Assembly: GCF_024346715.1 (NCBI RefSeq)
Contig: NZ_AP024852.1
Coordinates: forward strand, 806,001-870,000
Length of the DNA stretch: 64,000 bases
Source: Photobacterium swingsii
GTDB lineage: Bacteria > Pseudomonadota > Gammaproteobacteria > Enterobacterales > Vibrionaceae
Direction: 5' to 3'
How positions within the stretch are numbered: position 1 is the first letter of the stretch; each line of letters opens with the position of its first letter. A model generated the notes under the pieces. It saw only the letters and a list, made by a program, of their open reading frames with translations. It was not told the DNA's origin and did not search any database. Of this stretch, positions 1-6,927 are shown piece after piece. The position numbers and the translations under genes are program-made.

Positions 1-336
1 GGTGCTGAAGTACTTGATTACTTAAATGTTGTTGCGACTAAACCTGTTGATTCAGGCGCTTATGCACAGTTCTACGGTATTTCAATGACAGTTGCAGATG
101 GTAAAGTAAGCAACGTTGTTCTCAACGGTAAGAAACTCGATCCTAAAGCGACATACCGTTTTACCGTGCCTAGCTTTAATGCTGCAGGTGGTGATGGTTA
201 CCCTAAATTGGCTGACCACCCTGGCTATGTAAATACTGGCTTTGTGGATGCTGAAGTTCTAAAAGAGTTCCTAGAGAAAAACAGCCCAGTCGATGTGAAC
301 AAGTTCGCACCAAAAGGTGAAATCACTTACCTTTAA
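1..336 (+). CDS. ushA: UshA-type 5'-nucleotidase / UDP-sugar hydrolase, C-terminal part
   Basis: The reading frame is open from the first base of the window, so only the last 111 residues are present and the start lies outside. The tail contains FTVPSFNAAGGDGYP, which matches the C-terminal substrate-binding domain of the periplasmic UshA family (5_nucleotid_C fold; the aromatic and Gly-Gly-Asp-Gly residues form the nucleoside pocket). By family knowledge, UshA hydrolyses UDP-sugars and 5'-nucleotides in the periplasm so that the nucleosides can be salvaged; a NupC-type nucleoside transporter lies about 43 kb away. The metal-binding N-terminal domain cannot be seen here. ybaK follows at 463, as in E. 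coli. Confidence 0.9.
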   Translation, partial: GAEVLDYLNVVATKPVDSGAYAQFYGISMTVADGKVSNVVLNGKKLDPKATYRFTVPSFNAAGGDGYPKLADHPGYVNTGFVDAEVLKEFLEKNSPVDVNKFAPKGEITYL

Positions 337-360
337 ACTCTGATATTTTTCCGTTAATGA

Positions 361-388
361 ATGGCTCCTATTAAGGAGCCATTTTTTT
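361..388 (+). terminator. Intrinsic terminator after ushA
   Basis: An 8-bp stem ATGGCTCC / GGAGCCAT with a six-base loop is followed by seven T. It sits 25 bp after the ushA stop codon and separates ushA from ybaK. Confidence 0.85.
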
Positions 389-462
389 ATTTGATGAAAA
401 GCGTATGATATTTGGATGCCAGCATCATACTGGCGTATTACAAATAAAAGAGAGATATTATT

Positions 463-939
463 ATGACGCCGGCGATTAAATTGGCTAAAAAACAAGGCAT
501 TAATTATGACGTGCACCAGTATCAGCACGATCCGGCTAACACTAATTTTGGCTTAGAAGCGGCAGAGGCGTTAGGGCAAAACCCTGAACAAGTGTTTAAA
601 ACCCTGCTGTTTAGCCTAAATGGCGATCCGAAAAAACTGGCTGTTGCTGTGGTGCCTGTGGCTGGGATGTTGGATTTAAAAGCGGCGGCAAAAGCGGCAG
701 GTGGTAAGAAAGCCGACATGGCTGATCCTACAATTGCAGAGAAAACCACAGGTTACATTGTGGGCGGTATTAGTCCGTTGGGGCAAAAGAAACGCTTACC
801 AACCTTCATCGATGCTTCTGCACAAGGCTACGATACCATTTGTGTTAGTGCGGGGCGTCGTGGTCTAGAAATTGAATTAGCACCACAAGACTTGGCGAAG
901 CTAACTCAAGGTAACTTTGCTCCGATTGCTAAAGTGTAA
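463..939 (+). CDS. ybaK: Cys-tRNA(Pro)/Cys-tRNA(Cys) deacylase YbaK
   Basis: A 158-residue protein of the YbaK/EbsC single-domain family, the usual length for YbaK. In this family the protein hydrolyses Cys-tRNA(Pro) formed by mischarging by prolyl-tRNA synthetase. Seen here: the conserved lysine region VFKTLLFSL (about residues 45-53), the glycine-rich [17 protein letters not shown] segment (about 97-113) and the C-terminal [11 protein letters not shown]. The start ATG follows a purine-rich AAGAGAGA stretch. The order ushA-ybaK is also that of E. coli. A tRNA-Pro array lies 3 kb downstream, which is probably coincidence. Confidence 0.93.
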   Translation: MTPAIKLAKKQGINYDVHQYQHDPANTNFGLEAAEALGQNPEQVFKTLLFSLNGDPKKLAVAVVPVAGMLDLKAAAKAAGGKKADMADPTIAEKTTGYIVGGISPLGQKKRLPTFIDASAQGYDTICVSAGRRGLEIELAPQDLAKLTQGNFAPIAKV

Positions 940-972
940 GCGCCAATACTTAGATGAGATAGCAAACGCAGT

Positions 973-1890
973 ATGAAAAACATCAACCTAAACCTACTGG
1001 TGACGTTACAAGTTTTGCTTGAAGAATGTCACGTTAGCCGAACAGCGACCAAGTTACATCTGACGCAGTCAGCGGTTAGCCGCCAGTTGACGCAACTGCG
1101 TGATATTTTTGGTGATCCCTTGTTAGTTCGTGATGGTAATCAGCTACTGAAAACCCCAAAGGCGGAGCAGTTGAAGGTGCGGGTTGATGCTATGCTCAGT
1201 GATTGTCAAAGTATTCTGCAACTCGATACCTTTGATCCACAGACATGGCACGATAGGGTCGTGCTGTCATCGTCTGATTATGTGGCACAGTATATTTTGC
1301 CTGATGTTGTCGAATCACTGCGTCACCATGCCCCTCACGTTTCCGTAGAATACCAACTTTGGCAGCAAGACTTTTATCATCAGTTAGGGCAACGGGATAT
1401 TCAGTTATTCTCTTCGATGTTACCAAGTTTGCCAGAAGGTCTTTGTGGTGAATCGATAGGCGCTGATTACCCGGTATGTGTAATGAGCCAAGCGCATCCG
1501 TTGGCGCAAAAAACAGAAATCTCACTTGATGACTTTCTTGCATATAGTCATATATCCGTTTCTGGTGGCGGTGATAAAGACAGCTTCATTGATCGTTATT
1601 TAGCGTCTCAGGGGTGTGAGCGAGATGTGAAATTTCGAGTGCCATTTTTTACTGCAGCATTCAATACCTTGTGCCGCAGCGATATGTTGATGGTGGTGCC
1701 AGAGCATATTGCTCATAACATGAAACCAACTTATCCCCTTCATTTTTTGCCATTGCCTATACCCGTTGAACAGCATAAATACTGGTTGATGTGGCACCCT
1801 AAATATCACAGCGACCTCTCACATCAGTGGTTGCGTCAGCATGTGTTGCGGATTATGCGTGATTCTATGTACTCAATGGATATGAGTTGA
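973..1890 (+). CDS. LysR-family transcriptional regulator
   Basis: A 305-residue LysR-type regulator. The N-terminal winged helix-turn-helix is visible as the segment RTATKLHLTQSAVSRQLTQL (residues about 23-42), followed by the typical FGDPLLVRDG wing. Residues about 90-300 form the periplasmic-binding-protein-like effector domain. The N-terminal pattern LNLLVTLQVLLEE resembles the NodD/SyrM/LeuO branch more than the CysB branch. It begins 33 bp after ybaK and ends 98 bp before the LysE-family exporter on the same strand, so it may regulate that exporter. This link rests on position only. The effector cannot be named. Confidence 0.85.
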   Translation: MKNINLNLLVTLQVLLEECHVSRTATKLHLTQSAVSRQLTQLRDIFGDPLLVRDGNQLLKTPKAEQLKVRVDAMLSDCQSILQLDTFDPQTWHDRVVLSSSDYVAQYILPDVVESLRHHAPHVSVEYQLWQQDFYHQLGQRDIQLFSSMLPSLPEGLCGESIGADYPVCVMSQAHPLAQKTEISLDDFLAYSHISVSGGGDKDSFIDRYLASQGCERDVKFRVPFFTAAFNTLCRSDMLMVVPEHIAHNMKPTYPLHFLPLPIPVEQHKYWLMWHPKYHSDLSHQWLRQHVLRIMRDSMYSMDMS

Positions 1891-1988
1891 AATCATAAGC
1901 TTGATGATTTCTTTTGATTTCAATTAATAGTGCAGCCTTGATATTGTCACCGACAGTTTGATAAATAACAGTTGCACGGAGTTAGCGA

Positions 1989-2603
1989 ATGACGCTAAGT
2001 ATTTGGTTTTCCCTCTTTCTTATTTCGGCCTTAGGTGCAATGTCACCGGGTCCTAGCCTTGCTGTCGTTGCTAAGCATAGTCTCGCCAGTGGACGTATGC
2101 ATGGGATGATCACGTCCTGGTCACACTCTTTGGGCGTGGGGATTCATGCTTTACTTGGCATTTTAGGACTCGCGGTAGTTCTAAAACAGTCACCGACGCT
2201 TTTTACTGCTATTAGCTACGCAGGTGCTGGATATTTAGCTTACCTTGGGGTGAATGCACTGCGTTCAAAAGGGGGAATTGCTGCTAAGTTAAAAGCAGGT
2301 GAGTCAACAACCATGATTGAAGCGGCACGTGATGGTTTAATGATCTCATTATTAAACCCTAAATTAGCGTTGTATTTTATTGCTTTATTTAGTCAGTTCG
2401 TTGCGCTAAGTGCAGAATTAAGTAGCCGTGTGATTATTGTGGCGACGCCCATCATTGTCGATGGTTTGTGGTATACCCTTATTGCGATTATTTTGTCGCG
2501 TCCAAAGGTCTTAGAGAAGCTACGTGCCAAAGCACATTGGATTGATCGTGTCTCAGGCGTTGTGTTGATCTTGCTGGCTATGCGAGTCGTTTACATGGCG
2601 TAG
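1989..2603 (+). CDS. LysE/RhtB-family amino-acid (or homoserine lactone) exporter
   Basis: A 204-residue inner-membrane protein with about six hydrophobic segments. The N-terminal motif GAMSPGPSLAVV (residues about 16-27) is the signature of the LysE/RhtB exporter superfamily, and the length is normal for it. LLNPKLALYF (about 119-128) is the second conserved motif. These proteins export amino acids or related metabolites. The start ATG has a CGGAG ribosome site about 8 bp upstream. It stands alone between a LysR gene and a bidirectional terminator. The substrate is unknown. Confidence 0.85.
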   Translation: MTLSIWFSLFLISALGAMSPGPSLAVVAKHSLASGRMHGMITSWSHSLGVGIHALLGILGLAVVLKQSPTLFTAISYAGAGYLAYLGVNALRSKGGIAAKLKAGESTTMIEAARDGLMISLLNPKLALYFIALFSQFVALSAELSSRVIIVATPIIVDGLWYTLIAIILSRPKVLEKLRAKAHWIDRVSGVVLILLAMRVVYMA

Positions 2604-2622
2604 CAGAATGTGCGATTGAAAC

Positions 2623-2649
2623 AAAAAAGGAGCGATGAGCTCCTTTTTT
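2623..2649. terminator. Bidirectional terminator between the LysE-type gene and smrA
   Basis: Stem GGAGC (2629-2633) / GCTCC (2639-2643) extended by an A-run on the left and a T-run on the right. It lies between two convergent genes and can end transcription from both sides. Confidence 0.8.
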
Positions 2650-2660
2650 AATGTTTGCGG

Positions 2661-3242
2661 TTAGCCTTTTTTGCTGAGATGACGTTCTCGATTTTCGAGC
2701 TTCTTCTCAGGTGATTTCTTTAGCATCACATATAACGCACCGTTGCCACCATGTTGGCGAAGTGCCGAGTGGTAGCACATTACTTCACTGATTTGCTCTA
2801 GCCAAGTTGAAACATAGCTCTTCATTAAGGCTGGTGGGTTTGAACGTTCACCTTTGCCGTGCACGATAATGACGGTACGAATATCCATCCGGTGACATTG
2901 ACGTAGAAATTGCAGCACTTCGTCGCGGGCTTGTTTTAATGTTTTACGGTGAAGATCAAGGCGCGCCTGAATGTCGTATTTACCTAGGCGCATTTTCCGA
3001 AATACACCCTCTTGAACGCCATCTCGCTTAAATTCCAACATATCATCAGGTTTACACATTTTGGCGTAATCCAGTGAGAGGTATTCAGGATCATTGTTGG
3101 TCAGGGTTTGTGCGGCAAGACGGCGTGCAAGATGCGCATCAGTTACTTGATGCTTGGCCGTGGTTTCAATTTTATCTTGGGTGATTGGCGCAACGTCGGC
3201 CATCATCTCTTTAAAGAGATCGAGTTCATCGTTATCTGACAT
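2661..3242 (-). CDS. smrA: Smr-domain DNA endonuclease SmrA (YdaL)
   Basis: A 193-residue protein with a C-terminal Smr domain. Visible are the LDLHRKTL motif (about residues 95-102), VIIVHGKGERS (about 125-135) and the C-terminal GGNGALYVML (about 165-174). The upstream LEFKRDGVQEGVFRKMRLGKY block matches E. coli YdaL/SmrA rather than SmrB/YfcN, and the length is close to SmrA (about 187). Small Smr proteins of this kind have nicking endonuclease activity in vitro. The physiological role is not settled. The gene is monocistronic and convergent with the LysE-type gene. Confidence 0.85.
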   Translation of the reverse strand: MSDNDELDLFKEMMADVAPITQDKIETTAKHQVTDAHLARRLAAQTLTNNDPEYLSLDYAKMCKPDDMLEFKRDGVQEGVFRKMRLGKYDIQARLDLHRKTLKQARDEVLQFLRQCHRMDIRTVIIVHGKGERSNPPALMKSYVSTWLEQISEVMCYHSALRQHGGNGALYVMLKKSPEKKLENRERHLSKKG

Positions 3243-3462
3243 GATGATATAGCTTAAGAAACGGGTCTTTCTAGTATATCAATTTGTAATTGGAAATGTT
3301 GTGGCGTGAAATGATTAAATAGGAAGGCTTCAATCTGAGCGAATTTTCAGACTGAAGCTACGTCATAGGCCAGAAGAAAAGTGACCAGGGTCAAGCTACT
3401 CTTTGCGGTCGTGCAAACAATAAAGACCCCGGGTCAGCAAAAATGTATTTTGCTTAATGGCT

Positions 3463-3603
3463 CTAGTGAGGAGAGGGTGCCGAGAGCACTTTGTAAACAA
3501 AGAACCCACCGAAAAAGATCATTAATCCTAGTGCGCCAAAGATCACGATCATTGAAGATAGGCCAACGGCATTACCGAAGAGGAGATCTAACCAAAAGTC
3601 CAT
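3463..3603 (-). CDS. DUF3149-type small membrane protein
   Basis: A 46-codon gene with an AAGGA ribosome site 6 bp before its ATG. The product starts MDFWLDLLFGNAVGLSSMIV and has one membrane segment (about residues 12-40, rich in Ile, Phe and Gly) and a short Lys-containing C-terminus. The MDFWLDLLFGN start is characteristic of the DUF3149 family of short single-pass membrane proteins of Vibrionaceae and relatives, whose function I do not know. A symmetric FNR-like site lies about 60-75 bp upstream of the start. The region has no other plausible gene; the opposite-strand frame here lacks family features. Confidence 0.75.
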   Translation of the reverse strand: MDFWLDLLFGNAVGLSSMIVIFGALGLMIFFGGFFVYKVLSAPSPH

Positions 3604-3664
3604 GTTAATCCTTAGCATCGCTGAATAATGCTGACACGATACCCAATGATAACGATTTGTTATG

Positions 3665-3678
3665 ATGATCTAGATCAA
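3665..3678. promoter_or_regulatory. FNR-like box upstream of the DUF3149 gene
   Basis: ATGATCTAGATCAA fits the FNR consensus TTGAT-N4-ATCAA with one mismatch. It lies 62-75 bp upstream of the DUF3149 start codon on the minus strand, a workable distance for an activator site. Inference only; a 14-bp match can arise by chance. Confidence 0.4.
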
Positions 3679-3807
3679 TGGTATTAAAACTGTATGCAAG
3701 TTGTACTTTGCTTTGTGTGTCAGATCACTCTAAGTGCGTGATATTAAGCAAAATGCGCGTTAGATAAGCAACTGATCTTTTAAAGTGAAAAAAAACACGT
3801 TAAGTGC

Positions 3808-3835
3808 TTGCGTAATTTACCGTGCTGAGTATTAT
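3808..3835 (+). promoter_or_regulatory. Sigma-70 promoter of the tRNA-Pro array
   Basis: TTGCGT (3808-3813), a 16-bp spacer and TATTAT (3830-3835), followed by a GC-rich stretch (GCGACC) of the kind found in stringently controlled stable-RNA promoters. It lies about 30 bp before the first tRNA. Confidence 0.6.
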
Positions 3836-3868
3836 AAGCGACCTCGACAGCAATCCTGTTGAGTCAGT

Positions 3869-3945
<77 letters not shown>

Positions 3946-4008
3946 CTATTATTTCTGTTGGATGTATATCGGGCAGAATAATCTGGTAAGATTTAAAATA
4001 TACTATGT

Positions 4009-4085
<77 letters not shown>

Positions 4086-4146
4086 CTTTATTTCTGTTGG
4101 ATGTATGTCGAGCAGAATAATCTGGTAGGATGTAAAATATACAGCT

Positions 4147-4223
<77 letters not shown>

Positions 4224-4231
4224 CCTTTAAA

Positions 4232-4257
4232 GCCTCGTCGAAAGACGAGGCTTTTTT
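4232..4257 (+). terminator. Terminator of the tRNA-Pro array
   Basis: Perfect 8-bp stem GCCTCGTC / GACGAGGC with a GAAA tetraloop, then six T. The same terminator recurs at 4391-4416 after the broken tRNA copy. Confidence 0.9.
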
Positions 4258-4283
4258 CGTTCAAGCGAATGTGGATTTGTGTA

Positions 4284-4382
4284 GTGGATGGCGCAGTTTG
4301 GCCGCGCATCGCAGCTCTGTAGAGTGGCGGATCAGAGGGTCGGGGGTTCCCAGATCTTCAAAAGCAGGCTCTTCACCGACCA
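4284..4382 (+). pseudogene. Decayed, possibly chimeric tRNA-Pro copy
   Basis: The 5' part resembles the D-arm half of the tRNA-Pro genes (GGCGCAGTTTGG against AGCGCAGCTTGG) and the 3' part keeps CAGAGGGTCGGGGGTTC and TCTTCACCGACCA exactly. Between those two 3' blocks the seven bases GAATCCC are replaced by about 20 unrelated bases, and the anticodon arm is replaced by a GTAGAGTGGCGGAT-like segment that somewhat resembles tRNA-His. It cannot fold as a normal tRNA. A copy of the array terminator follows. Confidence 0.75.
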
Positions 4383-4427
4383 TCTTTAAAGCCTCGTCGA
4401 AAGACGAGGCTTTTTTCGTTCAAGCGA
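4370..4427 (+). repeat. Duplicated tRNA 3' end plus terminator (58 bp)
   Basis: Bases 4370-4427 repeat 4211-4268 with a single difference. The repeated block holds the last bases of tRNA-Pro, the CCA, and the whole terminator. The 159-bp offset is close to, but not equal to, the tRNA unit length, so this is a separate duplication event. Confidence 0.9.
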
Positions 4428-4441
4428 TAGAACATTTATGA

Positions 4442-4470
4442 GGTGTGTAGCGTAGCTTGGTAGCGTATCT
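4442..4470 (+). pseudogene. tRNA-Pro 5' fragment
   Basis: GGTGTGTAGCGTAGCTTGG and the following TAGCGTATCT align with the first 29 bases of the tRNA-Pro genes with about four changes; after that the similarity stops. A remnant of a further array unit. Confidence 0.6.
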
Positions 4471-4506
4471 CTGCTTTTTTGTATATGTCTCCACTGGCAT
4501 ATACAG

Positions 4507-4536
4507 TTTTATTTTATTTTATTTTATTTTATTTTA
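4507..4536 (+). repeat. Pentanucleotide microsatellite (TTTTA)x6
   Basis: Six perfect copies of TTTTA, about 125-155 bp upstream of the next gene's ATG. Repeats of this kind are prone to slippage; any effect on the downstream promoter is unproven. Confidence 0.9.
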
Positions 4537-4660
4537 TTAGGCTCTTGTTTTGTCTGTATTTTGTTCAAATGGACGATAAATAGCGGTAAATTAATGCGTT
4601 TATTAGACTTGATGCGTAGTGGTGCTAAAATTGCGCATCAAAAATTTATAAGTGTATGTC

Positions 4661-5254
4661 ATGAAAGCGCTAATTCTATTCTCTTGTATTCTTCTAACTT
4701 TAACTGGCTGTGCAACGAAAAAGATCCGAATTGAGCCTGGTGCTCAAAACATTGCTAAGATTTCAGAGACTTCAGCTCGCCTGCTAGGTTGTCAGTTATT
4801 AAAAGCCCACACCATTAAAGATGCTCACCCTAACAATGTGGATCGTGAGTTAAAAAATGTGACTTTCCAAAGTGGTGGTAGTCATTACAGCATTGTTGAA
4901 GTATTGGAAACCCGTAAGCGTCGCCCATCAAGCGTAGTGGCTGCAATTTACCAGTGTTCAGCAAATGCTCCTCAAGAAACTAACAATGCTGACGCAGTTA
5001 AGCTTTTGCCGGGCGCGCACCAAGTAAAAGCGATCACTTTTGCTGAAATTGAAAATACGGCTTGTAAGGTGTTGGGCTCTCAGTTCATTAAAGAAACGAC
5101 GCCTGAAAACCTAGAGGTGAATCTTGCGAATGAAGCGTACATGATGTCGGGTAATCGTTACCAAGTCACTAAGATTGTTGCGACAGAGCACGGTGCACCA
5201 ACTTCAGTTTACGCTGATATTTATCGTTGTAAGCATCAAACAGCACATTATTAA
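4661..5254 (+). CDS. Putative lipoprotein with two internal repeats
   Basis: A 197-residue protein from the ATG at 4661; an in-frame GTG at 4652 would add three residues, and neither start has a strong ribosome site. The N-terminus MKALILFSCILLTLTGC is a lipoprotein signal with lipobox LTGC, so the protein should be anchored in the envelope. The mature part holds two related halves (about residues 35-100 and 125-190). Each has a Cys near L-G-C/S-Q, an N-V/L-x-x-x-L-x-N-x-x-x-x-x-S-G-x-x-Y core and a closing A-x-I-Y-x-C. The cysteine pairs suggest a disulphide in each half. I do not recognise a named family; weak resemblance to DUF4156/RcsF-like folds. Confidence 0.75.
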   Translation: MKALILFSCILLTLTGCATKKIRIEPGAQNIAKISETSARLLGCQLLKAHTIKDAHPNNVDRELKNVTFQSGGSHYSIVEVLETRKRRPSSVVAAIYQCSANAPQETNNADAVKLLPGAHQVKAITFAEIENTACKVLGSQFIKETTPENLEVNLANEAYMMSGNRYQVTKIVATEHGAPTSVYADIYRCKHQTAHY

Positions 5255-5271
5255 GTGTCTGCTGATAAATG

Positions 5272-5302
5272 AAATGCCCCATCGAAAGACGGGGCATTTT
5301 TT
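5272..5302. terminator. Bidirectional terminator after the lipoprotein gene
   Basis: AAATGCCCC pairs with GGGGCATTT around a GAAA-containing loop, followed by a T-run. It lies between convergent genes. Confidence 0.8.
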
Positions 5303-5314
5303 GTTTAGCTGAAC

Positions 5315-5827
5315 CTATTCCTGCTCAACCCTAATTAATGTTGAAGTATCGAAACCTTTTTTGTTCGCATCAGTGATAAATTTTTCCATGATGCTAGGGT
5401 CGACTTGTGGTGTACGTGATAGTAGCCATAAGTAGTCTTTGCTATAGCCAGACACAAAGGCGTAATCGTAATTCTCACCTAATTCAAAAATAACGTACGA
5501 TGAATAGAAAGGTCCCCAAAAAGAGACTTTTAGGTGGCCAATATCGTTTTTATCGACAAAATAGGCCTTTCCTATTGCTTCGCTCCATTGTTCTTTTTCT
5601 GCTGAAAATCCGCGGTTAATAACACTGATACCTTGGTCATCACGCAGCGCGTAAGTTGCAGTGACATTGGATAGTCCAGACTCAAAGGAATGATCTAACC
5701 TAGCGACTTCATACCATTGGCCAAGAAAGCGGTTAATGTCAAAAGATTGAACAGGTTCAACGTTATCCGGTATAGATGTGCAGCCTGTTAGTAAAGCTAG
5801 TGATAATAAAAACGCTTTTAGCGGCAT
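5315..5827 (-). CDS. blc: Bacterial lipocalin lipoprotein Blc
   Basis: A 170-residue outer-membrane lipocalin. The start ATG at 5827 gives a lipoprotein signal MPLKAFLLSLALLTGC and has AAGGATGGAAG upstream; a longer in-frame start at 5893 would overlap the preceding gene and bury the signal peptide. The lipocalin signature is visible as FLGQWYEVARLDHSFE (about residues 34-49), with RDDQGISVINRGF and YDYAFVSGYSKDYLWLLSR marking later strands. Bacterial lipocalins bind fatty acids and lysophospholipids and are linked to envelope stress. It follows the TraB/GumN gene by about 55 bp, so the two are probably co-transcribed. Confidence 0.92.
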   Translation of the reverse strand: MPLKAFLLSLALLTGCTSIPDNVEPVQSFDINRFLGQWYEVARLDHSFESGLSNVTATYALRDDQGISVINRGFSAEKEQWSEAIGKAYFVDKNDIGHLKVSFWGPFYSSYVIFELGENYDYAFVSGYSKDYLWLLSRTPQVDPSIMEKFITDANKKGFDTSTLIRVEQE

Positions 5828-5882
5828 ACTTCCATCCTTGAGAGGGGTGATTGTGAAGCTGAAACTTGATTGATTATGTCGA

Positions 5883-6749
5883 TCACCACTCACACTGGGA
5901 TTTTTCGGTTTGGGTTAGCAACTGAACACTAAAGCCTTTTTCTTTTAATAGGTTTGGGAGTCCTTGCTTACCAATTAGATGAAAGGCACCGACGACTAGC
6001 ATGTAATTTCCTGCCGGGTATTTTTTCATATCGCTCAGTTGTTCAACCCAGTTGGTATTACGCTGATCAATGAGCATAAAATCTGTTTCATCTGAGTAAC
6101 TACTCGCAATAAATAAACGGTCGAGTTTTTCTTTATCGCCGTCTTGCCAAGCGGCAATGAGGCAGTCGAGTTGATCATCGACTTCATCCCAATCATGAAT
6201 GGTCTCCAGCAGCATGTCTAACCCATTGTTTGGTAGCTTCTTCATCATATCAAGCTGTTTGGCAACACTCTCTAATTGATGAATGGGCATTGATTGGTTT
6301 GCGGCTCGTTCTAGTAAAATATAATCGACCCCTAATTCCGTTTGCAGTCCAAGGTTATAAGCCAGTGCTAATTGAATACTCATTACGCTATACCATGGTG
6401 GGGCATAAGCCAGGTCATTGGGGGCGAGTTTTAGCTGTTTGGCTATTTGGTTGAGCTTTTGTGTGTCTGACTCATTAAGTAGTGCATGAGTGAGAGGCGG
6501 ATTAAAGGTGAAAGATGGCATCTTGGTATCAAGAATATTGGCTTCAACGATTAATCCATCAGCGGCTTGCCAGTGGTTGAGGAAAATTTCAGGTAGTGGG
6601 TACATATCTTGAGTACCTACGTGGATAGAGCCTAAAATTGTAAATTGGCGGTGACCATCAGTGGCGTGCCAAACCATAGGTTCAGCAAAGGCGCTGGAAG
6701 CCAAAAAAGGTAAAACGATAAACAACTTCGAGATGAAAGATTTTAGCAT
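5883..6749 (-). CDS. TraB/GumN (Tiki-like) family protein, YbaP-like
   Basis: A 288-residue secreted or membrane-anchored protein with an N-terminal signal (about residues 1-22, ending SSAFA). The family is recognised from FTILGSIHVGTQDMYPLP (about 36-53), VEANI (about 69-73), ELGVDYILL (about 138-146) and the C-terminal VVGAFHLIGKQGLPNLLKEKGF (two blocks, about 252-273). TraB/GumN proteins share the Tiki/EreA/ChaN fold with conserved Glu/His residues that suggest metal-dependent hydrolysis; the E. coli homologue YbaP has no settled role. In E. coli ybaP lies near copA, as here. It is upstream of blc in the same direction. Confidence 0.85.
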   Translation of the reverse strand: MLKSFISKLFIVLPFLASSAFAEPMVWHATDGHRQFTILGSIHVGTQDMYPLPEIFLNHWQAADGLIVEANILDTKMPSFTFNPPLTHALLNESDTQKLNQIAKQLKLAPNDLAYAPPWYSVMSIQLALAYNLGLQTELGVDYILLERAANQSMPIHQLESVAKQLDMMKKLPNNGLDMLLETIHDWDEVDDQLDCLIAAWQDGDKEKLDRLFIASSYSDETDFMLIDQRNTNWVEQLSDMKKYPAGNYMLVVGAFHLIGKQGLPNLLKEKGFSVQLLTQTEKSQCEW

Positions 6750-6854
6750 AACGCACCAAAGGTCATTGTTTCAGTTAGATATATCATAGCTCTTAAACTT
6801 GAACAATTTATCCCTATGGCGCGTTAATGTTATGTCACAGCCGTTATTGGTGAC

Positions 6855-6926
6855 TTATCGAGAGGGGTGTAACCAAAACCACCAAACAATAAATGCAATA
6901 AGGGCGACCCCGATAATGAGTACCAT
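6855..6926 (-). CDS. 23-aa membrane ORF coupled to copA
   Basis: The ATG lies one base after the copA stop codon and has an AAGGAG ribosome site inside the copA 3' end at ideal spacing, so translation is likely coupled. The product starts MVLIIGVALIAFIVWWFWLH and ends after three more residues: one membrane helix, a Trp-Trp-x-Trp cluster and a basic tail. Membrane-anchored cupredoxin-domain proteins often start with this kind of helix, as I recall, but no cupredoxin domain follows the stop. It is therefore either a truncated remnant or a mini-subunit of the copper ATPase, comparable in size to KdpF-like ATPase peptides. Confidence 0.6.
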   Translation of the reverse strand: MVLIIGVALIAFIVWWFWLHPSR

Positions 6927-6927
6927 C

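Noticed and set aside
3381..3608. 75-codon plus-strand frame over the DUF3149 gene
   Set aside because: No family features and low-complexity basic composition; the opposite strand encodes a recognisable small membrane protein with a good ribosome site.
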